Below are positions 50,382 to 59,000 of a DNA stretch of 64,000 nt, piece by piece. A program made the translations under genes and the position numbers. Within the stretch, counting starts at the first letter, position 1, and each line of letters opens with the position of its first letter. The notes beneath the pieces were generated by a model. That model was not told where the DNA came from, did not search any database, and worked only from the letters and a program-made list of their open reading frames with translations. This DNA comes from JANQQC01 sp965262255. Lineage in GTDB: Bacteria; Pseudomonadota; Alphaproteobacteria; Caulobacterales; Hyphomonadaceae. The stretch is taken from assembly GCA_965262255.1 (NCBI GenBank), contig OZ253505.1, positions 3,286,001 to 3,350,000 on the forward strand, in the 5' to 3' direction.

Positions 50382-51401
50382 ATGGGACAGGTATTACACC
50401 CCAACGCAGTCACTACGCATGCGATCAGAAAAGAGATCCAAGAGGCTCCCAAAGAAGTCTCAAGTCGCGCCTTATCAAGGCGCCACGGATTAAGCTTGCC
50501 AACAGTCCTGAAATGGCGCGAGCGTGAGTCGGTCGAAGACCGACGGTCGGGTCCGCAAGACCCGCGGCCAAAGAGTTTGACTAAAGCAGAGGAAGCCGCT
50601 TGTGTTTATTTCCGGACGACAACCCAGTTGTCGTTGGATGACTGTTTGTATTCTCTGCAAGACTCAATTCCCCATTTAAAGAGATCGAATCTCCATCGGC
50701 TATTTCAGAAATACGGGATATCAACACTTCCAAAAGAAGAAAACAAAACTCCCGAGACCAAGAAGTTCAAAGAGTATCCGATCGGATACTTTCACGTCGA
50801 CATTGCCCATGTCAACACCGAAGAAGGTCGGCTCTATATGTTCGTAGCCATCGACCGCACATCGAAATACGCCTACGTTGAACTGCACGACAAATCGACG
50901 CGAGAAGTCGCAGTTCAGTTTATCGAGACCTTGATTGAAAAAGTGCCTTACACTATCCATACGATCTTGACTGATAATGGCAGTCAGTTCACTAATTCGA
51001 GAAACCCTAAAGTCTCGGTGAAAGAAAACGAATCACCCAATCTTAAAATCAATAAGGATGTCAAATGCAACGCATTTGACGCTGTTTGTTCAGAGAATAA
51101 TATCGAACATAAGTTGACACTTCCCTATCATCCCTGGACGAACGGACAAGTGGAACGAATGAATAGAACCATTAAAGAAGCTACTGTGAAAAAGTATCAC
51201 TATGAGACACATGACAAACTGAAGGAACACATCCAGAGTTTTATAGATGCCTATAATTTTGCTAAAAGGTTAAAGGCTCACAAAGGTTTAACTATCTTCG
51301 ACTATATTAACAAATGTTGGAAAGAGGAACCAGAAAGATTCATCAAAAATCCTGAAAACCTGTTTGCAGGACTATACACTTATGATAGTAAAATGGATTG
51401 A
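50382..51401 (+). CDS. IS481-family transposase
   Basis: A 339-residue DDE transposase. The N-terminus (MGQVLHPNAVTTHAIRKEIQ, then RALSRRHGLSLPTVLKWRER) is the HTH. The catalytic core shows FHVDIAHVNTEEGRLYMFVA (Asp), HTILTDNGSQFTNS (Asp) and HPWTNGQVERMNRTIKEA (Glu). The ribosome-binding site is AGGAAA, upstream of ATG. The last residues of the family part (IKNPENLFAGLYT) are encoded by the right inverted repeat itself, and the final YDSKMD and stop lie in flanking chromosomal DNA, so the C-terminal tail depends on the insertion site. Confidence 0.93.
   Translation: MGQVLHPNAVTTHAIRKEIQEAPKEVSSRALSRRHGLSLPTVLKWRERESVEDRRSGPQDPRPKSLTKAEEAACVYFRTTTQLSLDDCLYSLQDSIPHLKRSNLHRLFQKYGISTLPKEENKTPETKKFKEYPIGYFHVDIAHVNTEEGRLYMFVAIDRTSKYAYVELHDKSTREVAVQFIETLIEKVPYTIHTILTDNGSQFTNSRNPKVSVKENESPNLKINKDVKCNAFDAVCSENNIEHKLTLPYHPWTNGQVERMNRTIKEATVKKYHYETHDKLKEHIQSFIDAYNFAKRLKAHKGLTIFDYINKCWKEEPERFIKNPENLFAGLYTYDSKMD
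51349..51379 (-). repeat. IS481 right terminal inverted repeat (31 bp)
   Basis: Perfect reverse complement of 50307-50337. It lies inside the transposase frame. Confidence 0.92.
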
Positions 51402-51460
51402 GAGTCTATTCCAATGTAGAACAATTGGGTAGGTCTGAAACAGAGGTTTTGATTGACCCT

Positions 51461-51489
51461 TTGACAGTAATCTCGCCCAACGATTTAGT
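51461..51489 (+). promoter_or_regulatory. Putative sigma-70 promoter of the amidase gene
   Basis: TTGACA at 51461-51466, a 17-bp spacer, then TTTAGT at 51484-51489, 30 bp before the ATG. It lies outside the IS481 element, so the insertion should not have separated the promoter from the gene. Confidence 0.55.
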
Positions 51490-51519
51490 TCAGTTAAAGT
51501 CACAATAGGTCTGAAGTTA

Positions 51520-52854
51520 ATGATCAGAAGCATTTTTGTATTGCTTGCTGGTGTGTTTTTCTGTGTTTCGATGTATTTCGAAGCAGTGGCTCAGACTGTC
51601 TCTGACGTAAGAATTGATATGGAAGGCCGTGCAACGCAGCTTGTCCTCAAAAGTGATCTTCCATTGAAACGGCAAATATTGTACCACGGTAGTTCAGATC
51701 ACCCTGCCATCATTATCCGCCTTCCGGACATTGAATGGAACGTCACCAAGGAGAATAATGTCCGTAACAGCGAAATTGATAGACTTACTTGGCATGATTA
51801 TGCTCTAGTTGCGAAGTTGAAACACCCGATGTCTGCGAACGTTTTGGAGTTGCGACCAGATGAGCAGGATGAACGATATAGAACTGTTCTAAAATTACAA
51901 AGAATTTCGTCTGAGAGTTTTGCGGGCTTGGCTAAAGGCCATATGGCTGTCGTCGAGGGACTAAAACTCCCAAATATGTATGACCTGACTAATCGTGTCC
52001 CCCGGCCATTTGTAAAACCTGACCAAAAGGAGTTTCAGTTACGTCGCAAAGACTTACCAGATCGTTCGATTTCTATTCCTCCTGCCACTGATACTTCGAG
52101 CAAGAAAACCGAGGGAGTTGACAGTCAAGTTAAAGGTATCATTCCTCATTTTCTGATGGAACAGAAAAATGATTCGCGAAAGGTTATCGTAATTGACCCG
52201 GGCCACGGAGGAAAAGATCCGGGTACTTCGCAGCACGGTGCGATTGAAAAGGAAATTGTCTTAGATGTCGCTCAACGGATGAGAGACGTACTTGTAAAGA
52301 ACGACAATTATGTTGTGTATCTAACTCGAGACGGTGACGAATTTATCGGACTAGACGAGAGACTGGAGTTTGCTAGAGATATGAATGCAGATATATTCGT
52401 TTCATTACATGCAGATGCGGCGGAGAGTCCTGTAGCATCGGGCGCATCAGTGTTTACGTTATCCCCACAGGGATTAGTAAGATCTGAAGACATGATCGAG
52501 ACCAATAACTGGATGTTACACGATAATTTGGCGGTAGATGAACTTTCTAATAGTGTGCTTGATGATTTGTGGAAGCGACAAACTAAGAATTTGTCTCCTG
52601 TCCTAGCTGAAAAGGTGATTGATGAGTTCAAGGAACTCATTCCGATGGTGGATTATCCGCTAAGAAGTGCAGGATATTACGTTCTATTGGATTTGAAAGC
52701 TCCGGCAGTGTTAGTTGAACTTGGTTATCTAACCAACATCCTAGATGCTAGGCGGCTTGTTTCTGCAGAGTCGCGAAGCGAGGCTGCACAAGCCATTGTA
52801 CGAGCCATCGATTCGTATTTTGAATACTTCGACAAACTTGTTTCTACTGAATAG
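51520..52854 (+). CDS. amiC: N-acetylmuramoyl-L-alanine amidase (AmiC-type)
   Basis: A 444-residue periplasmic amidase that cleaves the stem peptide from peptidoglycan during cell separation. It has a signal peptide (FVLLAGVFFCVSMYFEAVAQ), an N-terminal AMIN domain (about residues 28-140) and an Amidase_3 domain from about residue 222. Zinc ligands are visible in VIDPGHGGKDPGT, IEKEIVLDVAQRM and FVSLHADAAE, and the catalytic Glu in VLVELGYLTN. In most Alphaproteobacteria it is divergent from rne, as here, but a penicillin-binding protein gene usually follows. In this window that gene is not downstream. Confidence 0.94.
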   Translation: MIRSIFVLLAGVFFCVSMYFEAVAQTVSDVRIDMEGRATQLVLKSDLPLKRQILYHGSSDHPAIIIRLPDIEWNVTKENNVRNSEIDRLTWHDYALVAKLKHPMSANVLELRPDEQDERYRTVLKLQRISSESFAGLAKGHMAVVEGLKLPNMYDLTNRVPRPFVKPDQKEFQLRRKDLPDRSISIPPATDTSSKKTEGVDSQVKGIIPHFLMEQKNDSRKVIVIDPGHGGKDPGTSQHGAIEKEIVLDVAQRMRDVLVKNDNYVVYLTRDGDEFIGLDERLEFARDMNADIFVSLHADAAESPVASGASVFTLSPQGLVRSEDMIETNNWMLHDNLAVDELSNSVLDDLWKRQTKNLSPVLAEKVIDEFKELIPMVDYPLRSAGYYVLLDLKAPAVLVELGYLTNILDARRLVSAESRSEAAQAIVRAIDSYFEYFDKLVSTE

Positions 52855-52942
52855 CGATCGTCAAATCAAACAGCAAGAACGAATCAATAAATAGCGGTAT
52901 GGACAGTTCCGCAGGAACTTATCGTTATGCGCGGCTAGACGC

Positions 52943-53362
52943 TTATTCCTGTTTACTCTCTAAACGTTCTACAGCATGACTTAAATCTTGAATTGCGGAA
53001 TCTAAACCGCGAATTTCATGTTTGAAACCTTGAACTTCATGTTTGAAACTTTGAACTTCATACTTGAAACCATAAACTTCATTTTTTAGACCTTGAACCT
53101 CATGTTTGAAACCTTGAACTTCATACTTGAAACCATAAACTTCATTTTTTAGACCTTGAAGTTCAGACTTTGTTGATAGCGTTTCCATTACCAACCAGAA
53201 ACATAGACCATAGAAACCGAGGGTCAGGCCAACAATTATCCAGCTAAACGGATCGAGCTGACCTATGAAGTTTAGGGTACTCGCGTCGGTACTTGATTCA
53301 AGTTTGCTTAACTTGCCGCGACTTATGTCACCTGAGTCGTATAGTGATACTGAAGAAGACAT
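52943..53362 (-). CDS. Small membrane protein with heptad-repeat coiled coil (copy A)
   Basis: A 139-residue protein with one membrane helix near residues 38-60 (FSWIIVGLTLGFYGLCFWLV), followed by about ten 7-residue units of the type FKYEVQG/FKHEVQG/LKNEVYG. At the DNA level a 63-bp block is duplicated in tandem almost exactly (about 53052-53098 and 53115-53161). Copy B follows at 53508. A regulatory or structural role is possible, but no function is known. Start ATG 53362 lacks a strong ribosome-binding site. Confidence 0.65.
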   Translation of the reverse strand: MSSSVSLYDSGDISRGKLSKLESSTDASTLNFIGQLDPFSWIIVGLTLGFYGLCFWLVMETLSTKSELQGLKNEVYGFKYEVQGFKHEVQGLKNEVYGFKYEVQSFKHEVQGFKHEIRGLDSAIQDLSHAVERLESKQE

Positions 53363-53507
53363 AACATGGGCCAGTGATTTAAATTCTTAACAATGTAACA
53401 AACTTGTCTCTAATGACGAGGCATAACCAAATCAAGCAACCAACTCAAATCTATATTTCGTATTATAGACGAGTCTTTGCAACTTACAATTTTACCTGTC
53501 TATCCGC

Positions 53508-53876
53508 TTATTCTAATTTTCTTTCTATACGTTCCATAGCCGCGCTTAAACTTTGAACTTCAGATTTTAATCCCTGAAATTCAGATTTAAACTCCTGAAA
53601 TTCAGATTTGAAATCTTGATGCTCAGATTTAAAACTTTGAACTTCATATTTTAGACCTTGAAGTTCAGATTTTGTTGCAAGTGTTTCCGTAACTAGCCAG
53701 AAACAGACACCATAGAAACTGAGGGTTAGCCCAGTTATTACCCATTTGAATAGGTCGATCTGACCTTTGGTGTTGTGGGCAGTTGCCTCTGTATTTGAAA
53801 CACGAATGCTTAACTTGTCTCTGTTATCGCTAATGCGTTCATGTAGTTGGTTAATATCATCTTTGTAGTCGGTCAT
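53508..53876 (-). CDS. Small membrane protein with heptad-repeat coiled coil (copy B)
   Basis: A 122-residue paralogue of copy A with the same TM stretch (WVITGLTLSFYGVCFWLVTE) and LATKSELQGLKYEVQ continuing into FKSEFQE-type heptads. I place the start at ATG 53876 because AAGGAG lies six bases upstream; the longer frame to 53909 would start before that site. The N-terminus (MTDYKDDINQLHERISDNRD) is like other short alphaproteobacterial TM/coiled-coil proteins of unknown function. The gene order suggests tandem duplication of a single ancestor. Confidence 0.7.
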   Translation of the reverse strand: MTDYKDDINQLHERISDNRDKLSIRVSNTEATAHNTKGQIDLFKWVITGLTLSFYGVCFWLVTETLATKSELQGLKYEVQSFKSEHQDFKSEFQEFKSEFQGLKSEVQSLSAAMERIERKLE

Positions 53877-54018
53877 TTTGCACTCCTTACGGTTTAAGCG
53901 TGATGACAATCATACAGCCAAAAATGTGTCGATGGGGTGCGACAAATTGTCTATTGAGGTTTAACGGTAATCTAGTTGCACTGTTCCTTAAAGAAAATCG
54001 TTCTACGGAGGTCACAAG

Positions 54019-54141
54019 ATTAGCTGATCATATAGATGATTTCGCAGCCATTATATCTTTATCGGTTCTAAAGACGTCTCCCCAAACAGAACTTACAGCG
54101 CCGTCTAAGTCACTGCCCCTGCAGGATACAATACTTCCAAC
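54019..54141 (-). ncRNA. Solo TnpB right end / putative orphan omega-RNA
   Basis: The minus strand here is about 85% identical to the 3' end and right end of the tnpB element at 34855-34985 (for example both contain GGGGCAGTGACTTAGACGG and GATATAATGGCTG), although no tnpB frame is present. In known systems such a block encodes the structural part of an omega-RNA, and its guide is the flanking DNA. This copy would therefore have its own guide from about 54005-54018. It could be a non-autonomous unit served by the intact TnpB at 43368, or simply a relic. Confidence 0.5.
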
Positions 54142-54670
54142 CCATCGACTGTACAGCTAACGACGCGTTCCACGGGACAATCAGTCTCCGAGTAAAATAC
54201 ACATCAGTCTGTACTTCAGGGATGGATCGATGAAAACTAGCAGGTGATCCGACCCCGTTCTTCATTCTACTAATGGTAAATGTTTAGTTTTCCAAAAAAG
54301 GCAGTTGATGCACTCTGCTCGCAAACTATTTGGCTCGACAACAAACTTCCAAGAACGCTATACAGAATCAATGCAACTTTCGGAATCACGGGCAACAAAA
54401 TATGAGATAGAGTGAATTTGGTTTGATGAATCGCCGTAAGGTTCGACTGAACTCCAAGTTTGAAAGCTCGTTGAACGTTTTTTGCCAAATTTTCTGCTTC
54501 GAGTTAAATCCGTCGACAATTCTAATTGCAAAGATCGCACTATCAATAAGGTCGCCCTAAAATTTGGCAAAGAGTAAGTCTGTCACAAAAGGCTTTTGAC
54601 AAGTAACCGAAACAATGAAACTACGGTAAAATATTTAGTTTAGATGTTGGAGGAGTTAAAGGAAGCTCCC
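54142..54670. other. Gene-poor stretch
   Basis: Overlapping minus-strand frames at 54270-54570 have no recognisable domain or ribosome-binding site and are not called. A TTGACA occurs at 54596-54601 but no -10 with good spacing follows. Confidence 0.35.
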
Positions 54671-54784
54671 ATGTTAGAGGCCATCTGGCAACTCGACCAA
54701 TCTAGATTTGACGAAAGTATACGAAGCGAGTTCAGACCATTTCGTGCGACAATTTGCAAGGACTCGTTGAAATCCAAAGAATAA
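54671..54784 (+). CDS. Possible 37-residue protein
   Basis: ATG 54671 follows an AAAGGAAG ribosome-binding site. The peptide MLEAIWQLDQSRFDESIRSE continues for 17 residues to TAA 54782-54784 and is charged, with no membrane helix. It is located just before the broken coiled-coil gene and may be its upstream partner or spurious. Confidence 0.3.
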   Translation: MLEAIWQLDQSRFDESIRSEFRPFRATICKDSLKSKE

Positions 54785-54837
54785 CGCTACAATGGGTACA
54801 TTCCTTGCTACTTATCAACAGGCCTAGGAATTAAATT

Positions 54838-55243
54838 ATGACCGACTCAATTTCGAAAGACTGGCTGAAGGCCGAATTCCTAGCCTTACACAAGAGGTTG
54901 GAGGACAATGAAAAGAGCATCAATCGTCGGATTGATGACAAGGTATCACGCGCACGAGAAACAAACTGACACGTACACGAGGAATCTTCGAGAAAAAATT
55001 GATTCATATGTTAAGAACCTAGGCGAGATAGTTGGTTCAGATTTGAAGAGTCTCAACGAGAAAGTAGACAGTCAAAAGCACTCGAGCACCAACATAATTA
55101 TAACTGTGATTCTCTGTGCAGTCGCTATAATCGCGGCGATGATTGGAATGGCATTTTTTGTTCCGCAACACTCTCACGGACAAGAATATCTTGAACACAA
55201 CGTAGAGACACAAGAATGTATAAATTCTTCGTTAGTATCCTGA
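54838..55243 (+). pseudogene. Coiled-coil membrane protein gene, frameshifted
   Basis: Two frames together make one protein related to the coiled-coil gene at 44681. The first, from ATG 54838 with AGGAA upstream, gives MTDSISKDWLKAEFLALHKR, LEDNEKSINRRIDDKVSRAR and stops at TGA 54967-54969. The second frame supplies TRNLREKIDSYVKNLGEIVG, DLKSLNEKVDSQKH and a membrane helix (IIITVILCAVAIIAAMIGMA). A one-base change between about 54908 and 54966 separates them. Either the gene is decaying, or this is a sequence error. Confidence 0.6.
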
Positions 55244-56078
55244 ACTTGCATTCTATACAGTCTGATTCAAGATTCTAAACTCCCCCGAATAACGTTACGC
55301 CGATTATTCCATTGCTACGTACCTCACGGTAACTTTTTCAAGAACGATCGCTGTCTCCGTTGGTTGCTCGAGACTGGAATGGTCGTACTAAACCACATTC
55401 TTCCCCCTCTTGTTGATGTTTAGTCTTGTTTATGTGGTCAATTCTAAAAAAGGAAATTTACAAGTAGCATGTTGGAACGTTTTATACCTGTATGAGCAAC
55501 AGCAGAAATTTGAGCTTAACAAACGAAAGTGCGTTTGCCACAAGATTGTTTACGGGCTTGGCGATTTGAATCTAAGAGCGTATCCCATCATCTCTGGAGG
55601 CCCCGTTGTGTCAGAGCGAGTGCTGTAGGTATACTTGTTTGTTAAATGGCTCTTTAACCTATATAAAGATTAGCCAAATCCCGCTACATTCTTCGCAAAT
55701 CCTCCGAAGCCTGCTATGCCAATTTAAGCGTACGACGATAATAGAAATTGGCGTTCTCAGTAACCCCTCAAGAGATTTTTGTTTGCTCAGAAAATGGCAT
55801 TTACTTACACCAGAATCTAGAAACTATCAGAAGAAAATCATTTTTCGGTGGGATTTAATCTCAAAATATGGTATAATCTGTCAATAAAGGGCGTTCGTAG
55901 CAAGCGATTTCTTTAGCCAGAATGCTTAAGAAATATGGTCGAGTGGAGTTCATGATTGAGGCGTATGAACTTGGTCATTGTAGGGGGCATCAAGCAGTGG
56001 TTATGCTTACTCGCGGTAAGACTTAGTTCTTCTCGTGAGGCGATGGGTATATTTTGTTGGGGGGGGGGTAAGCGGTAA
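55244..56078 (+). promoter_or_regulatory. Leader and promoter region of giant autotransporter 2
   Basis: About 835 bp with no convincing gene. It contains the CTCTTTAACCTATATA motif at 55650-55664 shared with giant gene 1, an extended -10 promoter (ATATGGTATAAT, -10 at 55872-55877), and ten G at 56059-56068 close to the start codon. A short upstream frame (ATG 56043) reads through the G run and ends in TAA directly before the ATG at 56079. Confidence 0.5.
56059..56068 (+). repeat. Homopolymeric G tract (10 G) before giant autotransporter 2
   Basis: Ten G ending ten bases before ATG 56079, in the ribosome-binding site region. A change in length would alter the spacing or the frame of the short upstream ORF that ends next to the start. 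Confidence 0.85.
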
Positions 56079-59000
56079 ATGGTAGAAGACGAAACAGTTT
56101 CTGACAAATTTATGGACCGTCGGTCAAATCATTCGCCTAACCCGTTGGTTTCAGGTGGGCGCTTGGCTAAGCTTACGATGGGGGTCGTTAGCTTTGCTCC
56201 CCATCTACTGTCCCTTTTAGCAATATATGCAGGTGCATCCGCGGTACAGGACAGTCTAGGCCCCGCACTTGCCCAAGCACCGTGTAACACTTCAGGCACT
56301 AAATCCTCTGAATACTCTTGTAGTGGAACAATATCTACAACACAAACTCTCAGCGCAACGGGAACTAATAATCTAAAAGTAACCCTGAACAGCGCTGCGA
56401 CTGTAAATTTTCAAGGGTCTGGCACACCAGCATTCAAACTAACATCAGATGCCGGAATAAACTTCACTCAAAACTCCTCAGGGCAAAACCTTACTACAGG
56501 GAGCCAAGCGACCGGGATTTTCAATGCTAAGGCAGGGGGTTATGTAACACTCTCTGTCACCGGAGACATAAACTTTTCAGGGGTGGGGACGGCGATATAC
56601 GCCAATTCCTCAGGTACAAGTAGCGGCGATGTAAAAGTCTATACGCAAGAAGTCAGTGCGTCCAATTACACTGATTCCGTTGGGATCGACATACGCAACA
56701 CCAAAGGTGCAATTACTGTTAAATCGTCTGGTGCGATCACTGGGAACGCCTCCGGTGTCTACATTCTGTCCAAAAGTGACGATAATATCAACCTGAGTTT
56801 TGCCAATAAAGTTCAAGGTCGCGACGGTCTTGCTATCGTAACAAATGAGAGTTCAAGTTCCAATAAAACTATTACTCTGAGTGCAACATTTGGTGCTGAA
56901 CATTTTGTTGGAACGGGAGGATCAGGGATTAAGTGGCAGAATACGGGTTCAGGAACTACTGAACTTGTCATAGACCACTCGTCGACACTCAAACTTGCGG
57001 GAACCAAGTATGGAATGGAGGTTGTTAACAATAGCGGCAATATAAAGATTAACTTGAAAGATGTCCCACACCTCTCAAATACGGGTTCACAATCTGCTTC
57101 CTCGGCAATCCACATCTACAACACCCATATGGCGAGCAATACCGGAAACGTAACAGTTTCTGTAAATGCTGTAACGGGCAATATTCACGGTGTTCATGTA
57201 ATAAATAATACGCCGGGAGCGTTGTCTCTTGTAGCAAAGGGAGAAGTTATTGGTGCGGGGAGCTCAGGTTTTGGAATTTTCGCCGTATCAAATGAAAGCG
57301 GAGCTTTGACGTTATCAACTGGTAAAGTAGTTGGTGAGGGTGGACACGGTATATCAATTGTAAAGGTTAACGAAGATTCTGAGGTAATTACTAGCCCCAC
57401 CACGGCCAATCTCAATAGTTCTGGCTCCATCGAAGGCAAAAAATCTGCTGGAGTCTCGGTGACGCAATTGGGTTTGAATGCTGCGATCGATTTAGTTACG
57501 AGCTCTGTAACAGGCGCAACATTCGGATTTAGCATCTTTAATTTTGGCGGAAGCATTTCGATCTCCAGCTCTGGATTAATACACGGAAAGGGATACGACG
57601 GGATATTTATTAATAGCAATGGCACTGGAAATATCACTATTACGGGAACCCAAATAAAATCTGATGCCGGACGTGGAATACGAGTTACCAAGTCTGCTCC
57701 AGGTTCCATAAGCATATCCACCACAGGTTACATCACGGGATCGGGAAGAGGAAAAGAGGGTGTTCTAGTTTCGTCTACGTTCGGCACTGCTGGTGATGTT
57801 TCGATCACAACAGGTGCTGTGACCGGGTCAGCAAGTGGAATTCACGCCACCCAAGCCGGTACTGGGAATCTTACAGTTGCCGCCACTGGTAACGTGCAGG
57901 GAAAACATGGCGATGGAATTTTCGTTAGTAATTCGAATAAAGGCAGTGTTTCTGTCAATGCTTTAGGGATTACAGCAAGTGCCGGGCATGGAGTAAATGC
58001 ATTAAACGTTGCTTCTGGAGCTCTATCGATAAGCGCATCAGGAGCTGTTACGGGATCGGGGACAGGTAAGCATGGAATTTTCGCTAAGACTACTCACAAT
58101 TCGGCAACCACATTAACTATTACAGCAAATGCCGTGACAGGTTCTGCGAGTGGGATTCGGGCTGAACATAGCGGAACTGGTAATCTAAAAATTAAAGCCA
58201 GCGGTGCAATCTTAGCTGGAGGTGGTACAGGGGTATTGGCGACTAACGCAAGAGGTGGAAATTTAGAAGTGGACGTTGCAGCCGTCACTTCGCAGTCTGG
58301 TCACGGAATTTATACGAAAAATACTGCTACAGGTGATATCAAAATCACGGCCACTGGCAATGTCTTGGGCTCGGCCGGACACGGAATCTATGCAGTCCAT
58401 ACCAGCTCAGGGGCTATATCAATAAGCGCCTCAGGATCTGTTACAGGTTCAGGGACGAACAGACACGGAATTCTCGCCAAAGCTGCTCACTTGGCCCCCA
58501 AATCACTGACAATAACTGCCAATGCTGTAACGGGTTCAGGTCATGGAATACTAATTGAATCCGGAGGACCAGGAGATATTTCGATATCTGCAAGTGGGAC
58601 AGTGTTAGGTAAAACAGCAGCGGGGATTCTTATAAGTGGACAGTACGACGGAAATATCAGTCTTAATCTCGCAGCTGTTACATCGCAGTCAGGTGAAGGA
58701 ATTAATGTAACAAATATAGCAAGAGGATCGATTACAGTAAGTGCTAGCGGTTCTGTTACTGGAACAGGAAATGACAAAGCGGGAATATTTGTTAGCAACA
58801 CAACTGCACTGGGGGCATCAATAACTCTTGACGTTGCAGCCGTAACAGGATCTTCGGATGGGGTTAAAGTAACTAATTCGGGTATTGGTCATATAACGAT
58901 TTCAGCCAGTGGAACAATAGAGGGAAATGCTGGTGCGGGGATAACAGCGACAAGTTTTAGCAATGGAAATCTTGATGTTTCGGCAACCAAAGTTACAGGA

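Larger units (their letters stand above)
50307..51379 (+). mobile_element. Complete IS481-family element
   Basis: A 1073-bp element with perfect 31-bp terminal inverted repeats (50307-50337 and 51349-51379; the inner part reads CCTGCAAACAGGTTTTCAGG). TTAT flanks both sides (50303-50306 and 51380-51383), an apparent 4-bp target duplication. It is inserted between the divergent rne and amidase genes. Its perfect ends and intact transposase indicate recent activity. Relics of the same family occur at 22274, 28836 and 30056. Confidence 0.9.

Noticed and set aside
54270..54570. Two overlapping minus-strand frames as genes
   Set aside because: No ribosome-binding site, no domain, and unusual composition.
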